The notes under the pieces were generated by a model. The model ran no database searches. It saw only the letters and a program-made list of their open reading frames with translations, and had not been told where the DNA came from. A stretch of 64,000 nt of DNA from Candidatus Woesearchaeota archaeon (GTDB lineage Archaea; Nanobdellota; Nanobdellia; Woesearchaeales; JACJVV01), in assembly GCA_020637495.1 (NCBI GenBank), contig JACJVV010000001.1, positions 124,001 to 188,000 of the forward strand. Direction: 5' to 3'. Below, piece after piece: positions 1-9,701 of this stretch (position 1 is the stretch's first letter; each line of letters begins with the position of its first letter). A program made the translations under genes and the position numbers.

Positions 1-18
1 ATATGAAGACCTCTAAAC

Positions 19-1086
19 ATGAAAAATCCATCAGATACTGTGAAAAAAAGCAAAAAAAGAGCTGTCATTATAGGAGGAGGATTTGCAGGCTCAAAGATTG
101 CAAAAGAACTCCAGAATAGATTTGAGACTACGCTCATTGATTCAAAGGATCATTTTGAATTCACACCAAGCATATTAAGGGTTATTGCAGAACCTGAATA
201 CCTGAAGAAAATACAAGTGAAACACTCAGGATATTTAGGAAAAACCAGGATAATCATAGGAGATGTTGAAGAAGTAACAGCTAAAGAAATAAGAGTCAAT
301 ATTGATGGAAAAGAGGAGAAGGTCAAATTCGACTATCTTATCATTGCATCCGGATCAACATATAGGATACCGATAAAGCATAATAACACAATCGTTGCCT
401 ATAATGGTTCAGTGCTTGAGAAACATTCCAGCGACGTGAAAAATAAGGACGTCTTGATAGTCGGGGGAGGTCTTGTAGGTGTTGAACTTGCAGCAGAGAT
501 GGCTGATATATCCAAAGTGACATTGATAGAGGGAGCTGATGAGATCCTTGGAAGGAACAACAAAAAGACAAGAGAATATGCAAAAAAATGGCTGCATAAG
601 AAAGGAGTCAAGATAATAACGAATGAGCTTGTAGTTGAAAGCGATGGTAAGCACCTCATCACTAATAATAAGACAAAGATAAACCCTGAATTTGTCTTCT
701 TATGTACAGGCATAAGCCCTAATTCTGGTTTCATGCATAAAAACTTTGGAAAGCACCTAGGCAAAAGAGGGCACATAATAGTAAACAAGCATTTACAGAT
801 GGAAGAGTATCCTAACATATTTGCTGCTGGAGACATAACAGATATCTTAGAGGAGAAGACTGCACAATCAGCTGAGAAACAAGCAGATGTTGTGATAGAG
901 AATATCAAAAGAATAGAGAAGGGAAACAGCAATTTAGAATTATACAAGTCAAAATCAAGACCGATGGTAATAAGCCTTGGGAAATATAATGGGATACTAT
1001 GCTACAAGGAATTCACAATTACAGGGATGATAAGTGCAATCTTAAAGAAATACATAGAATGGAAAAGCATGATCAAGGTTAAATAA
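19..1086 (+). CDS. NDH-2/AIF-like FAD-dependent pyridine nucleotide-disulfide oxidoreductase
   Basis: Complete 355-residue flavoprotein. The FAD-binding Rossmann motif is near residues 16-25 (IIGGGFAGSKIA), the second, NAD(P)H-binding Rossmann motif is near 145-157 (VLIVGGGLVGVELAAE), and the C-terminal FAD-contact motif NIFAAGDIT is near 270. This order fits the family that includes type II NADH dehydrogenases and AIF/FSP1-like oxidoreductases, which pass electrons from NAD(P)H to quinones or other acceptors. I see no CxxC or CxxxxC redox pair, which argues against thioredoxin- or lipoamide-type reductases. It converges on the transketolase gene. The acceptor cannot be told from sequence, and the upstream context lies outside the window. 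Confidence 0.8.
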   Translation: MKNPSDTVKKSKKRAVIIGGGFAGSKIAKELQNRFETTLIDSKDHFEFTPSILRVIAEPEYLKKIQVKHSGYLGKTRIIIGDVEEVTAKEIRVNIDGKEEKVKFDYLIIASGSTYRIPIKHNNTIVAYNGSVLEKHSSDVKNKDVLIVGGGLVGVELAAEMADISKVTLIEGADEILGRNNKKTREYAKKWLHKKGVKIITNELVVESDGKHLITNNKTKINPEFVFLCTGISPNSGFMHKNFGKHLGKRGHIIVNKHLQMEEYPNIFAAGDITDILEEKTAQSAEKQADVVIENIKRIEKGNSNLELYKSKSRPMVISLGKYNGILCYKEFTITGMISAILKKYIEWKSMIKVK

Positions 1087-1148
1087 CGAAAATTGACTAT
1101 TAAAAAATTAGAACGATAGATCAAAAGGAAATCTCAATTAAGCCAAAA

Positions 1149-3062
1149 TCATCTTTTAATAATTGACTTCACTTTCTCAATTATGCTTTCAGGATCAAGA
1201 TCCTGGCTATACATCTGCTGCCATAATCCTCCCCTGCCTAATCTGGTAGTGCCAATGTGAGAATATTTTCCATTGAAGCCTGCTTCAAGCAGCCAGGTTC
1301 CGAATCGTATCCCTAGACCTGTCTTCTGGTTCTGGCTTTCAACAAGCAATATGAACTTCTTTCTTGAAAGAATCTTCATCATGTCAATATCTACAATGTT
1401 CAATGTCGGCTTATTTATCAGACCTATATCAATCCCTTGTCTCTTCAACCGTTCTACAGCATCCAATGAGCGGTATAGCATCTCTCCATAAGATATGATA
1501 TAACCATCTTTTCCTTTCCTGATCATCTCATCTGATCCTGGGGAGAAAACATACTTATTTTTCTTCGAGAAAAATTCATTTCCATCCTCTGCAAGTATCT
1601 TCGGTACCTTTGACCTTGTAGTGAACACAAACCTAAGTCCAGGATGATTAAACACCTTATTCATTACAGCTTCCAATTGGTTGATATCTGCAGGGTAATA
1701 CAGCATAGTATTATCATCTTCAGCAATACCATTATCGACGAAGAAATTGTTTATTCCAAAATGGCAGGTATTATCTGCCATATCATCTATGCCTGAATGA
1801 GAATAATGAGCGATGACATTAGCATGATTAAGCCTTGCCATCGTTATCTCAGATATGACCATCTCTGTAAAAGCAGCAAATGTTGAATATATTGCCTGTT
1901 TGCCTTTAGTTGAACCAAACCCTGCAGCGACTGAGAAATTATTCCTTTCCATGATTCCACCAAGCTGGAAAAATTGTGGATTCTCCTTATGTATTGCTTT
2001 CAAACCAGTAGAACCTTCCAGATCATTGTCGATCACAAGCAAATCATTCTTCTTAGGTTTTTCCTTAGATATTATCCTATTCACTATATCACCAAAACCA
2101 TTGCGATTGCTGAACCTTTCTTTTGACGAACCTAGATATTCATATGATTCATTATCTTTAGGAGGAGACCTAAGCATCTCAATAGCTTGAACCGTATCGT
2201 TCGCTGAATTCTTTAGATATTCAATTGCAGCGTCAACAGAGACAACTTCATGTCCCGAAGGAGTACCTTCTACTGCTGCTATCCCTGGAGCCATCTTCCT
2301 CTTACCGATTATTGCATAAGGACCCTCTGTCTTAAGCGCATCAACAATTGCAGCATATAACTTCCCTATGTCCTCTGGATCAACTCTCCTGGTCTTAATC
2401 CCATGTCCACCCAATGTCTTCTCTACGCTATATCCTTTCATGTATTCATCAGGATGTCCTGCAATCGTTACATCATTGTCATCGACAAGAAGCTTTACAT
2501 TAATTTTGTTGGCTACTGAATAGCGTGCAGCCTCTGCATCATTCCCTTCTTGCTGTGAACCATCGCTGCCTAGAAGTATAAATTTTTCATCAGGGTTTGA
2601 CTGTGCCATTCCATTGACATATCCCCACATATGACCTAATCTTCCAGAACTGAAGAATATCCCTTGCTTCTCATCCCTTTCAGGATGACCATACAGTTCT
2701 TTTTCGAACTCACGGTAATGCAGAAGCTTTTCAGGCCTGATATATCCTTTCAATGCTGCAAACAGATACTGCAAAGCAACCCTGTGCCCAGCCTCGTCGA
2801 ATAACACAGGATGAATATTGTTCTTTTTGTCATTCATCAAAGCATCAAGGATCACAGCTTCAGGTACAAGGTCATAAGCACCACCTGTATGACCAGATAA
2901 CCCTTTTGCTCCAGCATATGCTGTGAAGAAGACTATTGCATCCCTTGCAATAGAAATATTCTTTCTTATGTCAGACAATTGCCTGCCTGTCAATGATTTA
3001 CTATTTGTGCTTATCCTCAGATGTTTATACTTGTTTAGGTTTATAGGGAATTCTTTCTTCAT
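1149..3062 (-). CDS. tkt: Transketolase, full length
   Basis: A 637-residue single-chain transketolase that moves two-carbon ketol units between sugar phosphates with thiamine diphosphate. The N-terminal ThDP half shows SGHTGGAYDLVPEAV near residues 56-70 and the cofactor motif GSDGSQQEGN ending in LLVDDND near 165-200. The central pyrimidine half follows (IDNDLEGSTGLKAI, then AAGFGSTKGKQAI near 380), and a C-terminal domain closes the protein. Many archaea encode transketolase as two subunits; here it is one polypeptide as in bacteria. It is the last gene of the minus-strand run rpiB-rpe-tkt, 25 bases after rpe, so it very likely serves the non-oxidative pentose phosphate pathway. Confidence 0.88.
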   Translation of the reverse strand: MKKEFPINLNKYKHLRISTNSKSLTGRQLSDIRKNISIARDAIVFFTAYAGAKGLSGHTGGAYDLVPEAVILDALMNDKKNNIHPVLFDEAGHRVALQYLFAALKGYIRPEKLLHYREFEKELYGHPERDEKQGIFFSSGRLGHMWGYVNGMAQSNPDEKFILLGSDGSQQEGNDAEAARYSVANKINVKLLVDDNDVTIAGHPDEYMKGYSVEKTLGGHGIKTRRVDPEDIGKLYAAIVDALKTEGPYAIIGKRKMAPGIAAVEGTPSGHEVVSVDAAIEYLKNSANDTVQAIEMLRSPPKDNESYEYLGSSKERFSNRNGFGDIVNRIISKEKPKKNDLLVIDNDLEGSTGLKAIHKENPQFFQLGGIMERNNFSVAAGFGSTKGKQAIYSTFAAFTEMVISEITMARLNHANVIAHYSHSGIDDMADNTCHFGINNFFVDNGIAEDDNTMLYYPADINQLEAVMNKVFNHPGLRFVFTTRSKVPKILAEDGNEFFSKKNKYVFSPGSDEMIRKGKDGYIISYGEMLYRSLDAVERLKRQGIDIGLINKPTLNIVDIDMMKILSRKKFILLVESQNQKTGLGIRFGTWLLEAGFNGKYSHIGTTRLGRGGLWQQMYSQDLDPESIIEKVKSIIKR

Positions 3063-3087
3063 TTTGTAGATTAAATATTCTTTCTTT

Positions 3088-3717
3088 TCATTGATTCAAA
3101 AACTCGATTGCCTTGTCGATGTCAGAAGCTTTCTGAAGAAATGATCCAACAACAAAACGGTTGGCACCTGCTTCTTCAAAGCTTGAGATATTCTTAGGAG
3201 ATACCCCTCCATCAACTTCTATAGTCACTCTTGATTTAGATCTTATAGCTTTCACTTTCTCCAATGATTTAGGATCAAACTTTGCTCCATAGTATCCTAT
3301 GACATTTGCACTAAATACGAGTACAAGATCCAATTTATCAAGATAAGGGAACAATACCTCTGGTTCTGTCTCTGGTCGTAGCGCAAAACCAATCTTCTTA
3401 TCCTTGTCCTTAACAAAGTCAATGACTTTCTGAGGGTCATTGCATGTCTCAATATGGATTATGAAAGTATCCACTTGGTCAAGGTGCTCTCCAATCCATT
3501 CTTCAGGATTAATAACCATAAGATGCGCTTCAACATTCTTGATTGATTTTTTTATATCCTCAGGAATCTGGAAATTAAACAGCATAACTTCTGATTCAAC
3601 AAATACCCCATCCATTATGTCAAGCTGTATCCTGTCGACTTTTCCCTTCACTTTCTCAAGACGCTCAAGAAATTCTTCCTGAGTGTCAGATATCATTGAA
3701 GCAACTATATCTCTCAT
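3088..3717 (-). CDS. rpe: Ribulose-phosphate 3-epimerase-like protein
   Basis: A 209-residue TIM-barrel protein. It has the family motifs IQLDIMDGVFVES near residues 30-42, VEAHLMVINPEEWI near 63-76, the strand ending FALRPETEPE, and the phosphate-binding VDGGVSPKNISSFEEAGANRFVVGS near the C-terminus. The enzyme interconverts ribulose-5-phosphate and xylulose-5-phosphate. It sits 21 bases after rpiB and 25 bases before transketolase on the same strand, which supports the assignment. The ATG is preceded by AGGTAAG. The active-site region after the barrel centre is somewhat divergent, so another phosphate-sugar epimerase remains possible. Confidence 0.8.
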   Translation of the reverse strand: MRDIVASMISDTQEEFLERLEKVKGKVDRIQLDIMDGVFVESEVMLFNFQIPEDIKKSIKNVEAHLMVINPEEWIGEHLDQVDTFIIHIETCNDPQKVIDFVKDKDKKIGFALRPETEPEVLFPYLDKLDLVLVFSANVIGYYGAKFDPKSLEKVKAIRSKSRVTIEVDGGVSPKNISSFEEAGANRFVVGSFLQKASDIDKAIEFLNQ

Positions 3718-3738
3718 CTTGTTCTTACCTAGATTTAA

Positions 3739-4176
3739 TTATAATCTACCCTCAATCTTCCTTACACGTCTATGATGCCTTGCTTCTTTACTGAACGAGG
3801 TCTTTAACCAGACATCAACAATCCCATATATCTTCTTCTGAGGAAATCCTCTGCCACGCAAGGTTAGAATATTAGCATCATCATCCTGTCTAGACATCTT
3901 TGCTGTGTAATTATCATATGCTGCTACAGCACGAGCGCCTTTTACCTTATTTGCTGCTATAGCCATCCCAAATCCAGAACCACATACCAGAATGCCCCTA
4001 TTCTTCGGGCTTTTTACGACTGCTTTAGCGACTTTCTTCGCATAATCAGGATAATCATCTTTTGGATCAAACTTTACTGCTCCGAGATCCTTAAATGGAA
4101 TGGATTTCTGTTCAAGCCATGTCTTAAGAAGCTCTTTCTCCTTGAATCCTGCATGATCTGACCCTATATATAACAT
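3739..4176 (-). CDS. rpiB: Ribose-5-phosphate isomerase B
   Basis: A 145-residue RpiB/LacAB family sugar-phosphate isomerase that interconverts ribose-5-phosphate and ribulose-5-phosphate. Visible motifs are YIGSDHAGFKEK at residues 3-14, GILVCGSGFGMAIAANK near 60-76 with the expected catalytic Cys, and the closing ANILTLRGR loop. The length is normal for the family. AGGTGATACA precedes the ATG, a Shine-Dalgarno arrangement seen several times in this window. It is the first gene of rpiB-rpe-tkt. The 197-base gap upstream holds a short tandem repeat and probably the promoter. Confidence 0.88.
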   Translation of the reverse strand: MLYIGSDHAGFKEKELLKTWLEQKSIPFKDLGAVKFDPKDDYPDYAKKVAKAVVKSPKNRGILVCGSGFGMAIAANKVKGARAVAAYDNYTAKMSRQDDDANILTLRGRGFPQKKIYGIVDVWLKTSFSKEARHHRRVRKIEGRL

Positions 4177-4280
4177 TGTATCACCTTAATTATGCAGCAT
4201 CAGCATATTCTTACTGCATATATCAGCTTACAGCTGTCTGCATATAATAATTTATCGTTTCAATCAATGATTTACAAGGG

Positions 4281-4343
4281 TTAATTAATTGATTGATTAA
4301 TGGATTGATTAATGGATTGATTGATTAAATAATGATTAATCAA
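4281..4343. repeat. Short A/T-rich tandem repeat upstream of rpiB
   Basis: Two perfect 12-base copies of GATTGATTAATG (4291-4302 and 4303-4314) are followed by a longer imperfect copy, with degenerate flanking TTAATTAATT. The repeat lies in the 197-base gap between transaldolase and rpiB, upstream of the rpiB start. It may be slippage-prone promoter DNA or a binding array. No other feature was found in this gap. Confidence 0.7.
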
Positions 4344-4373
4344 AAGATCAACTGGAATATCAATTTAATGAAC

Positions 4374-5204
4374 CTACATCATATCTTCGTATTCTTTCAC
4401 AGTGTCCTTAAGGAAGCTGATCATGCCTTCTTGTGTCTTTGGATGTGTGGTCATTGCCTTAAAGACTGAGAACGGCAATGTTGCAATATCAACGCCGACC
4501 AATGCACATTCTCTTGCTTGCTGTGCATTCCTTACAGAAGCTGCAATTATCTGTGTTGTAATTCCATAATTATCATATACATCCTTCACCTGCTGCAAGA
4601 GGTCAATCCCTGAAGCCATCCCACTCTCCAGAAGAATGTCACCTTTCCTTTCAATCCCATCAGCTGGAAAATAATCTGTCTTGTCAAACTTTATCTTATT
4701 GTCTGTCCTTATCTTATCATCTATCCTGCCTATGAAAGGGCTTATGTAAGTAGCTCCTGCTTTAGCTGCAAGCAATGCCTGCTCTGCAGTAAAGCACAAA
4801 GTAACATTCACAGGTATGCCTTTTGACGTCAATGATCTTATCGCTTTGAAACCTTCAAGACTTTCAGGATTATCCTTATCAACAGAAGGATTAAGAGGTA
4901 TCTTTATCACAACATGATTCGATTTCGTACTGAATTTCTTATACAATGACAGGCCTTGCCTTATCATATCATCTGCTGAGCCACCTTTGACCTCGAGACT
5001 TACTGGAGTCTTTCCTGCAATAGTCAGGATTCTCTGGATGTATGATCTTAAGCTGATGGCGTTTCCTGTACAGCTTTTTTTTGCTTCCTCTATAGCCTTC
5101 TTCATCAGTGAAGGATTTGTAGTTACTCCATCTACCAATCCAGAATCGTAGCCTTGCTTTATCTCATCAATTATTGCTGTATCAAGGAATATCTTCATCT
5201 TCAT
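4374..5204 (-). CDS. tal: Transaldolase (TalC/FSA-like group)
   Basis: A 276-residue class I aldolase-family protein. The N-terminus [20 protein letters not shown] and GVTTNPSLM near 25-34 are typical. The Schiff-base lysine candidate is in the strand VVIKIPL, and [19 protein letters not shown] and [11 protein letters not shown] match the transaldolase core. It transfers a dihydroxyacetone unit and completes the non-oxidative pentose phosphate set next door. Its first codons overlap the 3' end of gdhA by four bases, so the two are co-transcribed. The start may be the first Met or the Met two codons later (5198), which better matches family N-termini. At 276 residues it is longer than fructose-6-phosphate aldolases (about 220). 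Confidence 0.85.
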   Translation of the reverse strand: MKMKIFLDTAIIDEIKQGYDSGLVDGVTTNPSLMKKAIEEAKKSCTGNAISLRSYIQRILTIAGKTPVSLEVKGGSADDMIRQGLSLYKKFSTKSNHVVIKIPLNPSVDKDNPESLEGFKAIRSLTSKGIPVNVTLCFTAEQALLAAKAGATYISPFIGRIDDKIRTDNKIKFDKTDYFPADGIERKGDILLESGMASGIDLLQQVKDVYDNYGITTQIIAASVRNAQQARECALVGVDIATLPFSVFKAMTTHPKTQEGMISFLKDTVKEYEDMM

Positions 5205-6490
5205 TTACCTCTATAATATTCTACTGTGCCTTTTGCATCAATTGCTTCTATCAAGCGTCTTGCTGCGTGGATATATGCAGCTGTACGATAGCTGACCTCT
5301 TTATCTTTCTGTATAGTTGATACTGCCTTGAATGCATTGACCATTCGTTCTTTTAGCTTATCATGCACTCTTTGCAATTCCCAATATTCTCCTGCCTTGT
5401 TCTGCAGCCATTCGAAGTAGCTTACAGTAACTCCGCCTGCATTAGCCAATATATCCGGGATTATTATTACGCCTTTCTTGCGTAATATCTCGTCTGCTTC
5501 AGGAGTGATAGGACCGTTTGCCAACTCAACTATTATCTTGGCCTTTATCTTGCTTGCATTCTCTTTGGTTATTTGGTTCTCTATTGCAGCAGGTATAAGT
5601 ATGTCAACGTCTTCTTCCAACACTTTCTTATGACCTACTTTCTTATGATCAATCATGTCGCATACACTTCCTTCACAATAGACACCTTCAAGCTCTCCTT
5701 TCTCACGTTTCACTTTCATTATAGAATCAGGATGAAGAGTGTTTCCATTAGTTGCTACAATGCCTCCTTTTGAATCACTCAATGCAATTATCTTGTAACC
5801 GTCATCGTGCAGGAGTTTTGCAATATTATATCCTGCATTGCCGAAACCTTGGACTGCGACCTTCAATGACTTCTCCTTAAGCTTCTTCTGTTTCACCAAT
5901 TCCTTGATAACATAATATCCACCGCGGGCAGTAGCGTCTCCTCTTCCAAGGCTTCCACCTAATGCTATTGGTTTTCCTGTAACTATAGCAGGAGTATGAT
6001 AACGTGCAATCTTTCCGTATTCGTCTGCCATCCAACCCATTATCGTCTCATTCGTATATACGTCAGGAGCAGGTATGTCCTTCTCAGGACCTATGAAATC
6101 ATATATCGCTGAAATGAACCCTCTGCTAAGGCGTTCAAGCTCTTGCCGAGAAAGCTCTTTTGGATTGACTATTATGCCGCCTTTACCTCCACCATATGGA
6201 AGATTCACAACGGCGCATTTGAAAGTCATCCAGAAAGATAAAGCCTTGACCTCTTCCAATGATACATCAGGATGATAACGGATACCTCCTTTTGTAGGTC
6301 CGAGAATGTCATTGAACCTTACACGGTATCCTGTAAAGACTTTAAGGCTGCCATCATCCTTCCTTACTGGAATGGATACTTCAATAGTTTCCTTAGGAGA
6401 TCGTAATATCTCTTTTGCATCGTCACTTATCTGGATATGTCCTAATGCCCTATCTAGCTGTTTCTTTGCACTCTCGAACAGGTCTGCCAT
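5201..6490 (-). CDS. gdhA: Glutamate dehydrogenase (Glu/Leu/Phe/Val dehydrogenase family)
   Basis: A 429-residue dehydrogenase that interconverts glutamate and 2-oxoglutarate plus ammonia. The substrate region has [13 protein letters not shown] near 65-78 and the catalytic-lysine loop [14 protein letters not shown] near 98-112. The Rossmann domain follows ([17 protein letters not shown], near 213-230), then [15 protein letters not shown] near 350. Length and motif order match hexameric archaeal and bacterial GDH. GGTGAGGT lies just before the ATG, and TATA-like stretches lie further upstream at about 6543-6580. It leads an operon with transaldolase. Coenzyme choice cannot be read safely from the sequence. 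Confidence 0.88.
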   Translation of the reverse strand: MADLFESAKKQLDRALGHIQISDDAKEILRSPKETIEVSIPVRKDDGSLKVFTGYRVRFNDILGPTKGGIRYHPDVSLEEVKALSFWMTFKCAVVNLPYGGGKGGIIVNPKELSRQELERLSRGFISAIYDFIGPEKDIPAPDVYTNETIMGWMADEYGKIARYHTPAIVTGKPIALGGSLGRGDATARGGYYVIKELVKQKKLKEKSLKVAVQGFGNAGYNIAKLLHDDGYKIIALSDSKGGIVATNGNTLHPDSIMKVKREKGELEGVYCEGSVCDMIDHKKVGHKKVLEEDVDILIPAAIENQITKENASKIKAKIIVELANGPITPEADEILRKKGVIIIPDILANAGGVTVSYFEWLQNKAGEYWELQRVHDKLKERMVNAFKAVSTIQKDKEVSYRTAAYIHAARRLIEAIDAKGTVEYYRGK

Positions 6491-6619
6491 TTTGATACCT
6501 CACCAATTTTCTTTTGCTATTTAGTATGCTATACACTGTATCTTTTAAATTTGATGTTTAAACCTAAAAATAAGTTTATATAATGAAAAAATAGTATTTC
6601 TAGAATCGGTGATTTGATC

Positions 6620-7621
6620 TCAGATGATGACACTGTTGGCAATCTCTTTACCTTTTAGGCTCTTTATCCCTTCAACGGATTTCTCTAGGATCCTCTCGTT
6701 AGCTTCCTTACTGTTGAATGCATTATGCGGAGTGAAAAGAACATTCTCCATCTTGAAAAGCTTATGACCTTGCACGACCTGTTTCCAGGCCTTGTAATGG
6801 CCTTTCTTATGGAATATCTCACGTTCTTCTGTTATATATTCTTCTCCTTCTATCACATCAAGTCCTGCTCCTGCAAGATGTCCAGAGGATAATGCTTCAT
6901 ACAGCGCTTCAGTATCTATAACACCGCCACGGGAAGTATTGATTATTATTGCACCTTTCTTCATCGTCTTTATGTTCTTCTTGTTCACCAGATGGTGTGT
7001 GAATTTATTGTAAGGAACATGCAAACTGATCACATCTGCCTCTTTCAATATCTCATCCAGAGGGAGATATCTGAATCCAAGAACAGATGCCAAGAATGAA
7101 TTAGGCCTTACGTCAAATACGCGTACATGCATCTCAAATCCTTTTGCCATCCTTGCTACATGCATACCAATATGCCCTCCACCTATGATGCCTATTGTCT
7201 TGTCTTTCAGATCGAAACCTTCTAGACCTTCAATTGAATAATCATGATGGGTTGTCCTCACATAGCTTTGATGTATCTTCCTTGACAATGCAAGGATCAA
7301 TGCAAACGTATGCTCTGCAACAGTATTCTCTCCATAGAAAGGAACGTTACAGACATGGATCCCTTTTGATTTGCAGTATGCAACATCAATATGATCAAAG
7401 CCTGTTGATCTTGTTGATATGAGCTTAAGCTTTGGAAGCATCTCAACAAGATCTTTGCTAACAGTAGAATGTATAAATACAGAGATGACTTCACAATCCT
7501 TGACCTTGGCTATATGTTTAGCCTCAAAAGATTCTTCAAAGAAAAGAAGCTTATCTTTAGGAAAAGCTTTTTTCATATAAGCTTTAGCGTCTGGTGTAGT
7601 CTCGAAAAATGCGATATTCAT
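6620..7621 (-). CDS. D-isomer-specific 2-hydroxyacid dehydrogenase (D-lactate dehydrogenase-like)
   Basis: A 333-residue NAD-dependent dehydrogenase that reduces a 2-keto acid to a D-2-hydroxy acid. The nucleotide-binding motif IGIIGGGHIGMHVARMAKG is near 144-162. The catalytic Arg lies in INTSRGGVID, the Glu in GLDVIEGEEY and the His in LFTPHNAFNSKEA. An internal Met is chosen as start because a TATA element (TTTTTAAATT, 7642-7651) lies 26 bases before it, predicting a leaderless mRNA. The longer frame would place the TATA box inside the gene. D-lactate formation from pyruvate is plausible beside PFOR, but the substrate is inferred. Confidence 0.85.
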   Translation of the reverse strand: MNIAFFETTPDAKAYMKKAFPKDKLLFFEESFEAKHIAKVKDCEVISVFIHSTVSKDLVEMLPKLKLISTRSTGFDHIDVAYCKSKGIHVCNVPFYGENTVAEHTFALILALSRKIHQSYVRTTHHDYSIEGLEGFDLKDKTIGIIGGGHIGMHVARMAKGFEMHVRVFDVRPNSFLASVLGFRYLPLDEILKEADVISLHVPYNKFTHHLVNKKNIKTMKKGAIIINTSRGGVIDTEALYEALSSGHLAGAGLDVIEGEEYITEEREIFHKKGHYKAWKQVVQGHKLFKMENVLFTPHNAFNSKEANERILEKSVEGIKSLKGKEIANSVII

Positions 7622-7641
7622 ATATGTAACCAGATTCATAT

Positions 7642-7651
7642 AATTTAAAAA
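7642..7651 (-). promoter_or_regulatory. TATA box of the 2-hydroxyacid dehydrogenase gene
   Basis: TTTTTAAATT on the minus strand, centred about 26 bases before the ATG at 7621. This is the archaeal TATA spacing for a transcript that begins at the start codon. Confidence 0.65.
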
Positions 7652-7757
7652 TGTTTGCTTCATAAATCCATTTCAAATATGAAAACCCATATAAAGAATG
7701 ATTTTATACAGTTTCTCTGCAGAACTTTGATATATCGCTTGAATCAAGGTATTTCCT

Positions 7758-8930
7758 ATGATAAGAAAAATAAATGACCAGATAATAGAAGTCGGTGTGA
7801 GAGCACCTTCTAAACCATATTTCGATAATTTCATACCTTTGCCTAGGGGCACAAGCTATAATTCCTACATAATAAAGGGAAGTGAAAAGATAGCCATCAT
7901 AGACACAGTAGAGCCTGAATACGCAGATGAATTCTTATGCAATGTGCAAGAATGCATGAGAGAGATGGGAATAGAGAAGATAGATTATATCATCTCAAAC
8001 CATTCTGAGCAGGATCATTCTGGCTGCATCCCTCTTGTAAGAGAAAGATTCCCTGGATCAAAAGTCATAGTGAATGAGAGAAGCAAGGAACTATTATCTG
8101 AACTCATACATCTAAAAGATGAAGATATGATAATAATAAAAGAGAATGAGGAGATCTCCCTCGGTGATAAGACATTGAGATTCATATTGACACCGTGGGT
8201 GCATTGGCCAGAAACAATGTGTACATATCTAAAAGAGGATAAGATATTATTCACATGTGATTTTTTCGGTTCGCATTTCAGCAGTGATGAGCTCTATGTA
8301 AAAGATGCTGAGAGCGTAGTGCATGAGGCTAAAAGATATTATGCAGAGCTTATGATGGCATTCAGAGTCATAATTAAAGTGAACATGAAGAAGCTTGAAA
8401 AGATTGAAATAGAAACAATTGCTCCTGCACATGGTCCTGTATATGACAACCCGAAGATAATAATAGATGCATACAATCAATGGATAAGTGATGATTGCAA
8501 AAAAGAAGTCGTGATCTTATACGTAACCATGCATGAGAGTACGCATATCATGGCTGAATACCTGAAAAGTAAATTTGAGGGCAAGGTTGAAGTCAAATTA
8601 ATGGACTTGATGAAGTGCGATCTTGGAGAGATGGCAATAGAACTGGTAGAAGCTGAAACAATCCTATTCGGTTCACCTGCTTACATAAGCGGTCCTCACC
8701 CCGTGGCAGCAAATGCTGCATATTCAATCAATGTCCTGAAACCAAAAGCGAAATATATCGGATTCTTTGGAAGCTATGGTTGGGCAAATAAGTTGGAAGA
8801 ATATTTCATCAGAATGACTGACAATATCCATGCTGAGAGATTACCATCTATCATAGTCAAAGGAAAACCACGTGAAGAAGATTTCAGAAAGATGGATGAA
8901 GTTGTAGAGAAGATAATCAATACAATGTGA
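7758..8930 (+). CDS. Flavodiiron protein (A-type flavoprotein, O2/NO reductase)
   Basis: A 390-residue two-domain protein. The N-terminal metallo-beta-lactamase-like domain carries the diiron ligands: SNHSEQDHSG near 81-90, a His in TPWVHWPETM, a Asp in LFTCDFFGSH and a His in IAPAHGPVY. The C-terminal flavodoxin domain starts near 255 (VVILYVTMHESTHIMAEYL, then GSPAYISGPHP and FFGSYGWANK for FMN). Such proteins reduce O2 to water or NO to N2O in anaerobes, taking electrons from rubredoxin or similar donors. None of those donors is adjacent. Oxygen protection fits a cell that depends on PFOR and ferredoxin. AAGGTA precedes the ATG. Confidence 0.9.
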   Translation: MIRKINDQIIEVGVRAPSKPYFDNFIPLPRGTSYNSYIIKGSEKIAIIDTVEPEYADEFLCNVQECMREMGIEKIDYIISNHSEQDHSGCIPLVRERFPGSKVIVNERSKELLSELIHLKDEDMIIIKENEEISLGDKTLRFILTPWVHWPETMCTYLKEDKILFTCDFFGSHFSSDELYVKDAESVVHEAKRYYAELMMAFRVIIKVNMKKLEKIEIETIAPAHGPVYDNPKIIIDAYNQWISDDCKKEVVILYVTMHESTHIMAEYLKSKFEGKVEVKLMDLMKCDLGEMAIELVEAETILFGSPAYISGPHPVAANAAYSINVLKPKAKYIGFFGSYGWANKLEEYFIRMTDNIHAERLPSIIVKGKPREEDFRKMDEVVEKIINTM

Positions 8931-8972
8931 TCAATAAGCATTCTGTTTCCTTAGATATACCCTGAGATAAAG

Positions 8973-8980
8973 TTTATAAA
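8973..8980 (+). promoter_or_regulatory. TATA box of acdB
   Basis: TTTATAAA centred 26 bases before the ATG at 9003, giving a leaderless start. Confidence 0.65.
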
Positions 8981-9002
8981 GTTTGGATTTCAATCTTAAG
9001 CC

Positions 9003-9701
9003 ATGAAGCAATTGGACCTTTCCAAGACACTCGAACTTCTGACTAAATATGATATACAGCTTTCTCCTTGTGAACTTATCAAAAGCAAGAAAGATGCAAT
9101 AAGGATTGCAAATAAATTAGGATATCCTGTAGCTATCAAGGTAGCATCCAGTTTTGTTGTCCATAAGAGTGATGCTGGAGGAGTCATCGTAAATGTCAAG
9201 GATGATAAAAGCGTCGAGAAAGCAATCGATAACATAGACAACAGTGTAAAGAAGAAACATGGGAGAAAACCTGATCTTTATCTTGTACAGAAGATGGCCA
9301 AAGGCGTTGAACTGATACTCGGCATGAAGAATGATCCTACATTCGGGCCTATCATGATGTTTGGTCTCGGAGGCATATTCGTCGAGATATTCAAAGATGT
9401 CTCTTTCAGAAGCATACCTTTATGCAACCATTGCATGGATGAGATGATACATGACATAAAGGCGCATAAGATACTTGAAGGAGCAAGAGGTCAGAAAGGG
9501 ATAAACGTGAACAAATTAAAATCCCTAATGATGAAGATATCAAAGATGACCTTAGCTGAAAGCTTTGAAGAACTTGATTTCAACCCTGTTTTTGCAGACG
9601 AGAAAGATGTATACATAGCTGATGTAAGGATAATGGTAAAGGATGATTATGACAGTGATTCAGTCAAGAAAAAAACAGTAAAGAAAGGTACAAGAAGATG
9701 A
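9003..9701 (+). CDS. acdB: ADP-forming acetyl-CoA synthetase, beta subunit (ATP-grasp)
   Basis: A 232-residue ATP-grasp subunit of the archaeal acyl-CoA synthetase, which makes ATP from acetyl-CoA, ADP and phosphate. The family motifs GYPVAIKVASSFVVHKSDAGG near 39-58, FGPIMMFGLGGIFVEIFKD near 116-134 and LDFNPVFADEKDVYIADVR near the C-terminus are present. The size matches stand-alone beta subunits. The start codon overlaps no other gene and has a TATA box at -26. The stop overlaps the ATG of the alpha gene by four bases, so the pair is translationally coupled. It should accept acetyl-CoA from the nearby PFOR, but its partner subunit is shortened. Confidence 0.87.
   Translation: MKQLDLSKTLELLTKYDIQLSPCELIKSKKDAIRIANKLGYPVAIKVASSFVVHKSDAGGVIVNVKDDKSVEKAIDNIDNSVKKKHGRKPDLYLVQKMAKGVELILGMKNDPTFGPIMMFGLGGIFVEIFKDVSFRSIPLCNHCMDEMIHDIKAHKILEGARGQKGINVNKLKSLMMKISKMTLAESFEELDFNPVFADEKDVYIADVRIMVKDDYDSDSVKKKTVKKGTRR

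Noticed and set aside
399..947. A 182-residue frame opposite the oxidoreductase gene
   Set aside because: It lies wholly within a gene with clear FAD and NAD motifs and encodes no recognisable domain.
4281..4343. Possible CRISPR-like repeat array
   Set aside because: The units are 12 bases, adjacent and without spacers; no cas gene is near. It is a simple tandem repeat.
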